From contig JADWOT020000001.1 in assembly GCA_036345935.2 (NCBI GenBank), forward strand, positions 682,001-746,000: a DNA stretch of 64,000 bases, written 5' to 3'. The stretch's first letter is position 1, and each line of letters opens with the position of its first letter. Below are positions 12,785 to 25,200 of this stretch, piece by piece. The stretch is from Taenia hydatigena (Eukaryota > Platyhelminthes > Cestoda > Cyclophyllidea > Taeniidae). The notes under the pieces are model-generated. The model worked only from the letters and a program-made list of their open reading frames with translations. It was not told where the DNA came from and ran no database searches. A program made the translations under genes and the position numbers.

Positions 12785-13910
12785 CGTGACTAAAATGCAC
12801 AACTCGGGACTCAAACATTAAAGATGGCATCTATGGCGATTGTGGACAAGTCGACTGGACCACGTGTGCAGAGAGTGGCAAGGGGAGCCGACAGGCAAGA
12901 TATGCACAGTCGTAACGAATCATAACTGTGCACGAGTTGCGAGGTCCAGGAGAACAGTCAGGTGGTATTTGGGGTCGTGCCGAAGGAAACCGGATTCAAA
13001 GGAAGTGACGGCTGCATGCTGCTCCATGCAGATTCTATCCCTTGGAGAAAGTACCACTGCAAAGGAAAGGTGTACGAACGCAGCTGAGAGTCATAGCAGA
13101 CCCACTCATGTGCATTCACGCTTAACCTTGTCGGTTTAGTTGCAGCAATCAAAACGTTGCTGCAGAGGAATCGACGAAATCTAGATAAAATAATTTGAAC
13201 GACAGACTGAACGATCAAAGCGGAGATGCGATCAAGTGGCCTGACGCGAAAATTGAAAATCGTATCAATGGTGATTGTAGGCAAGTCTATTGGGTTACGT
13301 CTGGAGAGAGAGGTAAGGAAAACGGGAGGATGTACGAATGCAGCTTCTACCTTCATTGCGCATTCATGCTTCATCTGGTCGGCGTACCTACAGTACTCAC
13401 ATCTGCACTGTGTGAGAGCCGACAGATAAGACATATTTAGTCACAACGAATCATAACTGTGCATGAGTTGTAAAATGCAGGAGAACAGTCAGGTGACATC
13501 TGGGGTTGTGCCGAAAGAAACCGAATCCGAAGGAAGTGACGGTTATGGAATGCATTCTGCTCCATGTGGATTCTATCCCTTGGAGAAAGTACCACTGCAA
13601 AGTAAAGATGTACAAACGCAGCTGCGAGTCATAGCAGACCCACTTATGTGCATTCACACTTCATCTGGTCGGCTTACCTACAGTGCTCGCACCAGCACTG
13701 TGTACAGGCCGACGCAAGAGGTATATGTAGTTGCATGCTGTTGCATGTGAATGCTGCCCCTTGGATTAGGCGCCCTTGATATAAGAAAGGTCTGCGAAAG
13801 CAACTGTAAGTCATCGAAGACCCAATCATGTACATTCACGCTTTATCTTGTCGGTTCCCCTGCAGTAATCAAAACGTTACAGCAGAGGCACCAACAAAAT
13901 TAAAATAAAA
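12785..13910 (-). repeat. Family D repeats in tandem
   Basis: A segment at about 12,884-13,135 is repeated in direct orientation at about 13,418-13,672 (offset near 534 bp), and a third, more diverged partial copy follows at 13,735-13,910. Landmarks are 'aacgaatcataactgtgc', 'gattctatcccttggagaaa' and an AAAACGTT-containing tail. Inverted or diverged relatives are at 18,600-19,010, 16,440-16,680 and 26,540-26,740. Minus-strand open frames through it are short and interrupted. No known family is recognised. Confidence 0.7.
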
Positions 13911-13919
13911 ATGAAATCC

Positions 13920-14230
13920 TTTAAACGAGAGACTGAATGCATAAACAGAGATGCGAGCATGTCGCCGTTAAATAAAAGCCATCATGAGCTTTATGCAAAA
14001 GATGCAAATGCCGTGATGAAACTTGCTAAAGCTTACTGTGCCTCCCAAAGGTGTAAGCATTCGAGGGAGATCACCATACCGAACCACGTAGGTAAGAGGA
14101 TCATAAGCACCACACGCAGCCACGCCTCCCAGGCGAAAGCACACGCCACAGAGTACGTCAGGTCTGCGTTCCTAACCAAACATTTCAAATCACACGCAGC
14201 AATTAGCGAACCTACCAATGCATTAATTTG
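13920..14230 (-). repeat. Family E repeat, paired with 18,290-18,540
   Basis: This segment is an imperfect reverse complement of about 18,290-18,540, including a stretch around 'cgcctcccaggcg' and the matching region near 'aacgcagac'. It is diverged by roughly a fifth to a quarter by eye. It sits just outside a family A copy on both sides of the spacer, so it belongs to the old inverted structure centred near 16,250. Confidence 0.6.
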
Positions 14231-14280
14231 AATCACCTAACCATCTGTCCATCTCCCACCCGTCCGTCCTCATTCACTGT

Positions 14281-14530
14281 CCAGCAGCACCACTGGGTTC
14301 CAATTTATAGCCTCGCTTTGAGTAAACATTAACAGCAGTCACGACAGGAGTAAACATCTCAATTCACCAACGATGTAGTTTCGCACAGAGATGTCTGTTC
14401 CAAAATCATCTTCATTTAACACCATTTTACTTGCGTTTTGGCTTATAGACACCTAAATACTAGGGGAACTTTGAACGAATCGCTAATATAGTGCACTTGC
14501 AACGTTGCTTGCTAGAAATAGCCTGTATAG
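14281..14530 (-). repeat. Family A TATA-bearing repeat, copy 1
   Basis: Minus-oriented member of the eight-copy family A. The TATA-like core (atttata on the plus strand, 14,303-14,309) lies next to the conserved 'gcctcgctttgag' and 'cagcagtcacgacaggag' blocks. Homology with the 17,950-18,240 copy extends past the core to about 14,530 ('gctagaaata'). Confidence 0.7.
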
Positions 14531-14771
14531 CGTCCTCTGCAACGCGACCACACTTCATAAGGTGTGTCCAACAATATGCTTGCACCATCACGAAGCTCTC
14601 TGCAGTCGAATTTCTAAATATTTTAACGCGGTGAGAAGCGTTGTATGGTTAAATTAATTCATAACAAGGAGGATTTGTGGATGTGAAGACTGATGAGGTA
14701 TTGAGCGCTGGTGTAGCACGAGCGAATTCTCGTTGCAGCGTTCCCGATGCAGTCTCACGCATCCTATTAGA

Positions 14772-15014
14772 ACCACCACCACCACCACCACCACCACCAC
14801 CACCACCACCACCACCACCACACCACCACCACCACCACCACCACCACACCACCACCACCACCACCACCACCACCACCACCACCCCACCACCACCCACCAC
14901 CACCACCACCACCACCACCACCACCACCACCACCACCACCACCACCACCACCACCACCACCACCACCACCACCACCACCACCACCACCACCACCACCACC
15001 ACCACCACCACCAC
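14772..15014. repeat. (ACC)n trinucleotide microsatellite, ~243 bp
   Basis: An almost pure ACC array with slips near 14,820, 14,847 and 14,882-14,898. The complementary strand is (GGT)n. The frames that run through it encode poly-Pro, poly-His or poly-Thr and are not genes. The tract covers the symmetry centre of palindrome A (about 14,957-14,961). Confidence 0.97.
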
Positions 15015-15424
15015 ATTTATATGATGGCTAAACCCTGCTCACGAGTAATCCCGGCCAATGCTTCACACCACCAAAATATTCTTCACTAGATTCAGACTAT
15101 CGAATCGAGGAGGGAATGTGTTCAAATCGGAGATGAGACAGAATGAGCCTTTGAGGGAAGGGTTTTATACGATTAGTGGGATTCACATGGTGGTTGGGAT
15201 CGATCCAATGTCTTTGGGGTGAATACCCAGTCAATGTGTACGAAGTCACCAAGACTGAATTAACGCATGTCATAGGTGCAGAGTTAAAGGACCTGAGTGT
15301 GGGATCGCTCCATTCTTTGTGCTCTCACTACGTGCTAACTCCTATTTTGCACTCACTCGCTTCTATCAACACGAAATTATAAATCTAATATTGGTCGTTT
15401 TACACCTGGTGGGTGTTCACCAAT

Positions 15425-15840
15425 CCCGTCCCTTCCCACTTTGTCAAAGACGCATCTGTTTTCAAGATTAATTACCACCACTTCAAATTAGACGACGGAA
15501 TTGAGCAGTCAGAGTAAGGATGAACAAATGCTGCATTAGCATTGGAGAGTGGTGGAATGCGGTAAGGAAACAGCGAAGGTGCAAATCAGTAGAGCACATG
15601 GACGAGGATGCTTGGCCGGTGTATGAAGTAGGCAGCAGACAGTCGAGTGTTGGCTGAGCTGATTTCATCTCGGAGCAGACGTCACTGCATAACCTCAACT
15701 CGTTCGTGAGGCGAGATTTTCACTCCCATCGTGAATGCTGTTAAAGTGCACTCGAAGTCAGTCTATAAATTAGGACTGAGGGCTCCTGTCTCACCGTCGG
15801 ATGCGAGAGATGAGTGAGTGGGAGGGAGGTAATGTTTTCG
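15425..15840 (+). repeat. Family A repeat, copy 2, with inverted-repeat extension
   Basis: The TATA-like core is tataaat at 15,764-15,770, after a block resembling 'gattttcactcccatcgtga'. The left part, 15,425-15,740, is matched in reverse complement by 16,760-17,077 (coordinate sum about 32,505). The pair thus forms a ~0.3-kb inverted repeat separated by about 1 kb. Confidence 0.75.
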
Positions 15841-15939
15841 TACGCATCTTCCTTCCTATCTTCTATGCATCAATATCAATTGGTCAGTTAGTATCTGATT
15901 CTCAGTACTTGATGTAGTGCATTTCGTTTCCTTCTGGCG

Positions 15940-16690
15940 ACATGTTCCTTTGCCCTTTGCTTTGTAGATAGTTGAAGTAGATAATGCGTGGTGCGGATGC
16001 TCGAACCTCGATGTGGCGAAGAAGTGAGGCAATGTCATGCGAAATGACTTTGTTCATGGCGCATGCGAGGACGGCATGGGAAAGATCCGGGCCTTCTTTG
16101 TGGTGTAGCACGGTGCTCATCACCATGCTTCGCCTTATCAGGGACGTCGAAACACCCGGCTTCTTTGGCATTTGCTGAGTGCATGTACATGCACGACGTA
16201 CTGTGTGATTGACACTTCCATCTTAAAGGCGTGACTTTGCGGTTATGCCCATCGAATCCTCATTTGCGATTTTCGCTCACGGCAGCCTCGATCAGTCGCC
16301 TGCAGCAAAGTGTTTCCTGTATCTGCCACTTCCTACGCATGTAATTCCTGTTACTACAATTCTGAGAATTGCTTAGCTGTTTCCGTCAATTAGGCATCTG
16401 ACACCATAGTATAATGGGTTGTAATTAAGTTCAGCTTTCCGTCGGCGAGAGTACAGTGCACGTATGTGCTCTGTTAAAAGCCTGACGAAGATAATCGCGA
16501 ATGCACATAGGTGCATGCCAGTGGAGCAATTTATGTGCATTTGTACATCTTTACTTTGTCAGCATTACTTTATTCAGGGAAGGTCTTGCAGACCTTGCAT
16601 TAACCACTATAGACGCAATGCAGCTCTCTCTCGTTGCACTCACCGAATTGCAAAGAACCCAGGAGTTTCGACGACCTGGATGAGGTGAAG
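15940..16690 (+). repeat. Dispersed repeat shared with 26,540-27,230
   Basis: Two sub-blocks are recognisable. 15,940-16,250 is the imperfect reverse complement of 26,930-27,230, with landmarks 'gataatgcgtggtgcggatg' and 'acgtactgtgtgattg'. 16,440-16,680 is a family D relative matching 26,540-26,780 in reverse complement. Open frames on either strand are short and differ between the copies by frameshifts, so any coding origin is decayed. Confidence 0.65.
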
Positions 16691-16739
16691 CACAGTGGTG
16701 AGCACCGTGCCGCATCACAACTGAGGCGCAGACCTTCCT

Positions 16740-17077
16740 CATGACGTCCCCGTGTTCACTTGAACAGCAGTCACGATGGGAGTGAAAATCTCGCCTCACG
16801 AACGAGTTGAGGTTATGCAGCGACGTCTGCTCCGAGATGAAGTCAGCTCAGCCAACACTCGACTGTCTGCTGCCTACTTCATACACCGGCCAAGCATCCT
16901 CGTCCATGTGCTCTACTGATCTGCACCTTCGCTGTTTCCTTGCCGCATTCCACCACTCTCCAATGCTAATGCAGCATTTGTTCATTCTTGCTCTGGCTGC
17001 TCAATTCCGTCGTCTAATTGGAAATGATAGCAATTAGTCTTGAAACAAATGCGTCTTTGACAAAGTGGGAAGGGACG
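16740..17077 (-). repeat. Family A repeat, copy 3
   Basis: Minus-oriented and partner of 15,425-15,740. It carries 'agcagtcacgatgggagtga' and the long shared segment through 'tttgacaaagtgggaaggga', but the TATA-like core itself is missing. It is also colinear with the family A copy at 27,300-27,600. Confidence 0.7.
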
Positions 17078-18059
17078 GAACTGGTGTGATACAGTCAATA
17101 GTGCTGTGTTTGGATGTATTCGGTATCAATGCGGAGCTCAGTGTGGCGCGTCACTCTCACATCTCTCATTGGTTGCCAACTCAGTCCCATTAAACCGCCT
17201 CCTGTTCCTGCCGCCTATGGTTGTCTTAGTCTGCGAAAAATAGTGAGGTTATTTGCTTTGCCTCAGATGTTAGTGGTTAAGTATCTTAGCAAGGAATTCA
17301 TTTTAAAAGATTGTGCAACTGGCACTCGAAGCATGTAAATTGATTTGAATATGCACAAGCCGAGAGAATCCTGGCAACTTTAGTGCGCAGAAGTCAGTTC
17401 CCTTTGGTGTGATCTGCAGGTGTGCAAGGAATGTCAGTGGACAGCGCCTTTACTTACGTCCAAGAGCGCGTAGTTTGCAAGCGTCTAAGCGCTAAATCAT
17501 TAATCTAAAGCATATCAATCGAAGTGAGATTGAAGTTGTCATGATTATCACTGATCTGATTCACTAGAATTTTCCAAAACAATTTTTTCATGGAAGCTTT
17601 GCAGCTGACCTCTTAATTTTTTATTTGCAGTTTACCTTACATTCGCATGCGACAAACCAGATGCGGTGATTGAGTTCACCCTGCGCCGAAATGCTGATTC
17701 ACATAACCACCTGTGGCTAATAGTTCCACGCCTTGGTGTACGGCGTACGGTCACTTCCTCAACCTTGATTCACTCCACCATTTGCCAACGAATTAAGCAG
17801 ACTTGATTAATTCCAAACACCACGATGCACAGCGTCATCATCTGACTTGCACTAGTCAAGTCAATAAATCTTGACAACTCTTACTGCCTATTCAGTTATT
17901 GGCAAAGTCTACTATATCCCTTATAGGATGTTGCGAGCATTCAAGTTATTTCTAGCAAACAATGTTGGTAGTCTGCTTAACTAGCGCTTCGCCAAAATTT
18001 CGCGTAAAACTTGGGCGCCAGAAAGCAAAAACACTAGTCAGAATGGTGTTAAACGAAGA

Positions 18060-18240
18060 TGAGTTTGGAGCAGACGTCGCCGTGTGAACTTGCATCGTCG
18101 CTGATTTGAGATGTTCACTCCTGCCCTGACTGCTGTTCGAGTGTGCTCAAAGCGAGGCTATAAATTGGGACCGAGTAGTACCGCTAGACAGTGAATAAGG
18201 GCGAACGGGTAGGAGATGGATGGGCGATGCGGAGATTCGA
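18060..18240 (+). repeat. Family A TATA-bearing repeat, copy 4
   Basis: One of the better preserved copies. The TATA-like core is tataaat at 18,159-18,165, preceded by 'gaccctgactgctgttcgag'-like sequence and 'ctcaaagcgaggc', and followed by 'tgggaccgag'. Confidence 0.75.
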
Positions 18241-18289
18241 ATCAGTGTGTTGGCAGGTTCATTCCTTGCTACGAGTGATTTGATGCATT

Positions 18290-18540
18290 TGATTAGAAAC
18301 GCAGACGTGACCTATTCTGTGGCGTTAACTTCCGCCTAGGAGGCGTGGTTATGTGTCATTCCCGTGACCCCCTTACCTAAGTATTTCGGTGTGGTAATCG
18401 CTGTCGAATGCTCCCACCTTTGGGCAGCGCAGCAGCCTATAGCTAAATATGCCGCGGCATTCTCATGATTTGCGTAAGGCTCATGATGTCTCCAATTTAA
18501 CAACAGCCTGATCTCATCTCTGGTTTCTCTGTTCAAGCTT
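18290..18540 (+). repeat. Family E repeat, partner of 13,920-14,230
   Basis: Imperfect reverse complement of 13,920-14,230, with landmarks 'aacgcagacgtgacctattc' and 'gcctaggaggcgtggtta'. It lies directly after a plus family A copy, mirroring the arrangement on the other side of the 16,250 centre. Confidence 0.6.
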
Positions 18541-18599
18541 TCGCTAGTATTGATAGCTTTAGTCTTAATTTCGTCGGTTGCTCAGCAGCAAGGGTTTGA

Positions 18600-19010
18600 T
18601 TACTGCTAATACACCGACAAGATTAGGCGTGAATGCACATGACTGGGTCTTTTATGACTCACAGTTGCTTTTGTACATCTTTTCTTTACAATAGTACTTT
18701 ATCCAAGGGATAGAATTTATATAAAACAACATGCATTCCATAGCCGTCACTAACTTTGGATCCAACTCATGTCTAGTTATAAATTGCTGCAAATAAATAG
18801 GTCTTTTGCGTCGGCTCGTGCGCAGTGCAGGTGTACGCACTTTGGGAAAACCGAACAGGTGAAGTGTGAATGATGACAAAAGCTGCATTCGTACATCCTC
18901 CCCTTTTCCTTACCGCTCTCTTCAGGCATGGTACAATCCAACTAGCCACGGTCGCCATAGACGCCGTTTTGATGCTCACGTTACGAACTGCGCATTTTAG
19001 TCACGTGGTA
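18600..19010 (+). repeat. Family D repeat, inverted relative
   Basis: Reverse-complement relative of 12,785-13,690. Shared landmarks include the block around 'ccaagggatagaatttat' and the end 'gcgcattttagtcacgtgg', which matches 'ccacgtgactaaaatgcaca' near 12,782. It is diverged and contains no supported gene. Confidence 0.65.
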
Positions 19011-19236
19011 GTGCTCAAGGATGTCCAGCTGGAGAGTTGTGAAATGAAAGAAGTTTTGACATGGTCGCCATCCGACACTGCTAGTTCCACCAGCCTCCCA
19101 CCAGTTTACCCTTGCAGCTTCTAACGACTTCTTGCTGTGGATGGAGTACGATAGATGAAGTCAAAACGAAGATCGCTGAGAAGTCCTCATAGCACCGTCT
19201 GTTCGTTTAAATGAGTGTAGTCGTATACGTGGAAGT

Positions 19237-22200
19237 AGCACGACATGTCTTCGAAACTGCTTATAATGGGCTCTCTAAATGATTGCTCCACACGATTTCG
19301 ACACTTACCAGCACTTTCACTTCAGAAGCGTGAGAAGTTGCGTTTCGTCTGACCATTTAAGTTCACATGACAAAAGAAGGCGGCTAAGCATTGTGTCACT
19401 CAATGTGAGCCAGTCAAACGTTTCCATCTGTGGGCATTCAAGCAATTTGCTTCAAGTTCTTTGCTGAGCTAACTAGCAGGGCTTCGCACCTAAAAGAAGG
19501 TCATTGAGAGGGCGCAGGGCAGAAGCGAGTGATCTACTCTAGCATTCCCATTTTCACCTCCCCCCATCAATTACCAGCATAGATGGTCAAAGGTGACGGA
19601 TGTTTACTGCTGTGCCTTACATATATGACAACACATGGCATTTCATTGCATCAGACGATACCACAGTGAGTCCCTCATCGCCACGACACCCGGTCTAAGC
19701 ACGCTTCTCTTATTTTGCTCACACCTCTCCTCTTCTCAAATCTGCTGCAAGGCTTGAATACATCAGTAGCGCCATTCGCACACATCAAAAGACCATTGGA
19801 AATAACAAAATGGTGTATTTTGATAAGATGGGAAGCAGTTGGTAACACCAGCGTTGCTTGACATGCTGAGCACACTTCGCACCACTTTTGTCAACCTTGA
19901 GGCTATGTGCTTTTGTTCACTCCATGTCTTGCATTCCTCCAGCCTCTTGCAGCCAGTTGCTGCTGAATTGGCGGGTGCAGTGCCAGCACAAATAAAATCA
20001 TGCTTAGCAGGCAATAAGGAAGGCATTTTTGCAGGTGGATGAGGGATTGGTTTTAGCGGACATGCGAACAGGGTAGCAAAAGTCATTCATTTGAGTGCAG
20101 GACTTGTCAGTCGCTGTTTGAAGTGATACACGGCTGGATTGTACTCAACCTCGATCTACTTCTCCTCTATCACTTCTATCTCCTCCCTCTCGATCTCTCA
20201 ATAGCTTTCCTAACCTCCAACTTTGCTATTCCAAAGCCGTAAGGGAGCCAAAATAAAGAAGTCGCATGCGTGGACTCAGCGATGTCACTTACCACAACAA
20301 AACTATGGGTTGTGTCTCCGAGTGTGCCATTTGATGGAAACCCTGATTCCTTCCACAAAGTCGTCTCATGCATACTACGCTCGAATGCATCGATGGGCAA
20401 ATGAGCAAGCGAAGGAATTTAGGAACACACGGAGGAAAGAGGGAAGGGAGTGAGGGACGCGGTGCCACAGCACTGTGTAGACACATCTGACGATGACCAG
20501 TTCCCATCCCTCCCTCCACTTCCCTTCCGTAAAGGTCCCGACTCTGCCTTTCACCCAACTATTCCTTCATCTCATTTAGTTGAACAAGCCTGGCGCCTCC
20601 TCCTTGCTGGGGAGCTGCGGTCAGCGCCAATTAACAATTCAACCAAAATGCTCCTTTTTTAGCTCCATAACAATTGTCAGGAGGGAGTTGCCAATTTTCT
20701 CACTTAAATCATACCTCACATTGCCACTACTGTCCGAAACTTCTCTAAAAGTGTTCTTCCAAAAGGGAACATCAGGGGTAAAATGGTCAAGAACAAGCAG
20801 TCTCGACAAGGCAATGCATCCAATTTAAAGTACAGTAGTGTAATTGGTCCCTTTCATTCTCTTACGCCTCCTTTGCATGCACAATGATGCACGAAGTTCG
20901 CTCAATGTAGAAATGAACAAACGCACTTTATGCCTGTTCTCACAAAGCCACCCACACCGACACCAGACGGCGTTGAGAGACACCACACGACACGTGCTAG
21001 CAACCGATTTACACGTGTCAGTTTCGAAGAGTTCAACCGCACATCAAATCGCCAGACATGCTTTTCTACGCCTTGAGTCGTCTTTTGTCATAGAGCCTAC
21101 TTTGGTCATTTGTCAGTGCCTCACTTCCGTTTCCTGTCCCCTTCGACTCCAGTCTTCTCTTCATACACCACTTCGGTCGTCTCCTACTCCTCTTTAGTCC
21201 CACCTTCTCAATTCGCCGTTCCAGAGACGTCAGAAGGCCAAGGCAGATAGATATTATAAAAAATAAGGGCAAGTTATGCTACCGAGCCCCTCTCTCTCTC
21301 TCGTCTTCCTTTGTTACTTTTCCATTTCCCTTGCCACATTTGGATGCGTCATTTTGATGGTCTCACATCTGGTGTCCAGCGTATATCACGTAGAAAAGGG
21401 AAACCATAATTAGTCTCTTCAAGTGTAGCATTTATAACAAATTCGAATTTCTTTTATTGCGTCGATTACTTCATATTTTACTAATTTCCAAGGCCAGATG
21501 AGTAGGTAAGTAAATCGGCTAACGAAAGGGTAGGCGAAGGAAAATAAGACACGCTGCACTACAGCACTGCGTGGCCACATCTTATGATGTCCATTTCCAA
21601 CACTTATTCCTCCCTCATTCCATTTTCATGGCTTTTCCTCCCTGTGTCGCTACCTCACTCATTCCTTTTTCGCTTTCAGCCGAACATCCATGTCACTTCA
21701 TTTCCACCGAAGAAGCACTTGCACCACTATTGTCTCCGTAGTGCAAGGCAACGCTCCACCGATGCATAGGCTTAAGGGCGTAAGTCGTCTATTCCCTTAA
21801 TCAAATCATACTCTGCACTACGCTTACTGTGCTGCACTCACTTTTCTTCCTTCTTACATGTATCTACAATCAGTAATTAATCATCGGCACCAGGAGACAC
21901 GCTGGTGTGCAACAACTTGCCAAATATTCATGCCCCTCTCTATGAGCACTGTAGCACGATTCGTATGAATGGGTTTGACTAGATCTAAGTAGATTGGACT
22001 GGATCACAACAGGCAAGATTGTCTATCTGGGTTGATCATGAGAGGCGTAAGGAGGTGGACAGGGTTATCTGATCTAGCGTGCACGCCTCATCCTCAGAGG
22101 TGCCTTATACGTTACCGTTCAAGTCATTGCCAACACTAAATTGGCCCGCTCAATCAACTCAACGCATGTCCATGTCTTGTGAAACGAGGCTGTCCCATTC

Positions 22201-25200
22201 TTTCTCGTAGATATTAAGGATTTAGTTGCACACACAAGAAGTAGGCGTGATGACGTCCTCGAAATGGGTGGAGAAGAGCCCTCTACATTTCTTCTCCTTC
22301 CTAATGCCTTACTATGACGCATTTTTGGTGAGTGTTTCCTTCCCCTCCTATTACGCTCAATAGGCTCTCAAGCATTACGCCTTGCACCATGTCCCACCGT
22401 GTGTGCTCCATGCATTCAACTTAGCCGAAGAATGAGGAGTGAGTACTCCCCACATTGCATTTCCTTGCCTTCATTTTCCATTTTAGTGATGCGACAACGT
22501 CTTGCTTCTCTGGACCCCCCACGCTTCTCTCGCCTTCACCTACTTCGAACTTAGCATCAATTTGTTCTCCTCTTCTCCGGCTGTGCACTGCCTTCTGTTA
22601 TGATTGATTACATCCACGGACAACTTGACTAAAAATGCACATTTGTCCATCAATACCATCATCGCCATGACCAATATAAGAGGGTTAATTTCGATTAACG
22701 GGCAGCGTGCATTCCATGTACAGCTCCTACCACGGCATCAATGCTGTTGACGGTCTTACTACTGGATTCGGAATTGGGATGTTCTCACTACTGAATTAAT
22801 GTAAAGTAGTAGTTGGTTGGCGGAGTCAGCAACTAATTTTACATTCACTGGGGAAGGGTTGTTGGCAAGTGAATACTGCATAAGGAGGAAGAAGAGTCAA
22901 AATGACTTATCTCTCCTCCAGCACGATGATGTAGCCAGTATCTTTTCAAAAGGATTATGGTTTTAAAATCGCATTCTTGAGGCTACAGCAGTGGAGACTA
23001 TTAGATTGCCACCAGGTGGAATGTTACTGATTCGATTTCGTGTGTGGCGTTAGGTGATCAGTGTCATGCACAATGGGCTTAATTATTGGTCTCGCAAGAA
23101 CAGTAGTAGTGTCTCATAAGGCTGTTTATTGAGAGATCCTTCGAGTGCCGAGGTATGGATAGTAGTTCGTCGTGGAGTCGTAGGCTTCCGATGGGTCCGT
23201 GCCAGATGCTGTCAACATGGACGTGCGGATGGAGAGATAGGAAGATGGGTAGGTGCGTAAGTAAGCGAGCGGATGACTGAGAGGCGGAAAATTGGTGCAT
23301 GTCTAGGTATTGACCTACTGCACCTCTTTCTTCTCAACTCATAGCTCGTTTCTCTCAGCTGCACCACGTCATTTGGCACATGCACATTCCTTCCTTCCTT
23401 CCTTCCTTCCTTCCTTCCTTCCTTCCTTCCTTCCTTCCTTCCTTCCTCTCTTTCACCTCACAACCTTCCTTGTGTTCAGATCGATGTGCATTCCAACTGA
23501 TGCTACGCAAACCAACCTACGCATTGTTAAGCAGATTGGTCTTATTCTGCACGGAGTGGTAGGGCAATATAAGAACAACGTATGAAGCGGTAGATTTGTT
23601 CAAAAGGCTTTAGCCAAAGCCCTGCGCCCCTCTTCTTGGTAAAGGCATTTGATGCAGACTGTGGCAGTGTAGATTCAGTCAGGCGCGTGAGCATCCTGGC
23701 TCACAGAATTGGGCGACGGATAGAACGTGGCTCACCATGCACTGAGAGTGAATAAGAGAGTTAAGGAATGATCGCATTGAAAGTTCATATACACTTTAAA
23801 TGGATTACATTGACGATGCCAAGCCCTAACTGGAGTCTGTTTACACTGGCATGCTCTCTATCAATATAAACACAACAGTTCTCCAACCCTCAATCAATCG
23901 TCGGCCACGATGCGTGCGAACGCCCATCACTGCGTGAACTCTTCAATCCTTCCACCTGTTAGGCCCCATTCAGTCGCAGCACTTGGGTTTCGGTGTTCAA
24001 TTGACTGCATTAATCTCGCTCAAGTGCGCGCGATGCATCTTAACGATTGCTGAGCGTAGGCCAGTTACGGTCCGTGGGCACATACTCCCAAAATGAAGGC
24101 TTTCAAGCACTCGATCCGTCTCTTCGTGGCAATGTGTGTGGTTCTTGATGCTACTCAAACTGCAGCCTGGATTTTAATCAATTGACGGCAGCTGAAATGA
24201 GGTTGCTTTTAACCTTTCAAACGCATGCGTCATTGAAGTAATATTGCGGTTGCTCACGTTACCACTGACTTTTGTGATAAAAGAATCAGGAGGATGCGGA
24301 GAGGAGTGCGTTGCCTCCATGCCTCTTCAGCGGGGATTCGTTTAAGGCCAATATTAAATCCGTATGCTTGACATGGTTGATATTTTGCATCGCTAGCACC
24401 TCCTCCCACTTTCGGTTTCTAGCCTACTTCAATGTACTCAGCGGTGCCGTCGTGGTAAAGGTTGTGGGGCATAGCAGTACGAATGGCGCCTTCCATTTGA
24501 CGCCATGAGGGACTGCGAGGCTCTGGCTTCGCCTGTGTTAATGGCTATGAGTGTGTGCATTGCCGTGGTTGAAGCTGAAGTCCAACATCACTGATACCTC
24601 AAATCTATGCTAAAATGCCACAAACATCAAAGCCAAATCCGACAGCGTGTGGTTTGACGATCTTTAGCATCCCACTCTATGCTAGTTATAATTTACATTA
24701 GCAAAGGACATTAGTGCATTTGGCAAAGAATGTCATGTTTTGAAGTTGTCCAGCGTTCAGAAGGGATGAAGAGGCATAATGGCAAGTGATTCCTGATGCC
24801 GCTTGCTAGCCATACTAAACACGACACTACAGCAAACCACGTGGCACACACCGCGAACCACGCTTCGAGTGTTGCGTGTCACCTGGCATCAATCAAAGAG
24901 GCCTGATACATGCTCGTTAGTGGTGAGCATCATCATCTGGCAACGGTGACATTCCTTTTCGCTACCGTCCTTCTTGTAGCTCATTTCACCCTCAACCTGT
25001 TTCTTCCTTTTGTGCACTTTATCGCTTCTTCCTCCTCCATTCCAAGCAGTGCAATTGACCGGAGGATGCAAAACGTGTATAACTAATGTTAAGATGAAGG
25101 ACAATTTACACGACCTCCCTCCTTTTCCCTTTTTCATGCCTTTCTTTCCTCCCTGTCTCCTCTCCTTACTTGAGTGCGTCACTCACTCAATATCGTAGCC

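Larger units (their letters stand above)
16740..18240. mobile_element. Putative non-autonomous element bounded by inverted family A repeats, copy 1
   Basis: A ~1.5-kb unit runs from a minus family A copy (16,740) to a plus family A copy (ending near 18,240). It is colinear with 27,300-28,880. The interiors share 'gtgcaaggaatgtcagtgga', 'gcatatcaatcgaagtgaga' and 'aatgctgattcacataacca', at about 75-85% identity by eye. No transposase, integrase or reverse transcriptase was seen. Long inverted ends fit a foldback or miniature inverted-repeat element. A pair of oppositely oriented solo terminal repeats is the alternative. Confidence 0.45.

Noticed and set aside
14649..15089. Long open frames on both strands encoding poly-Pro, poly-His, poly-Thr, poly-Val, poly-Trp or poly-Gly
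   Set aside because: They are translations of the (ACC)n microsatellite in all frames, with no gene structure around them.
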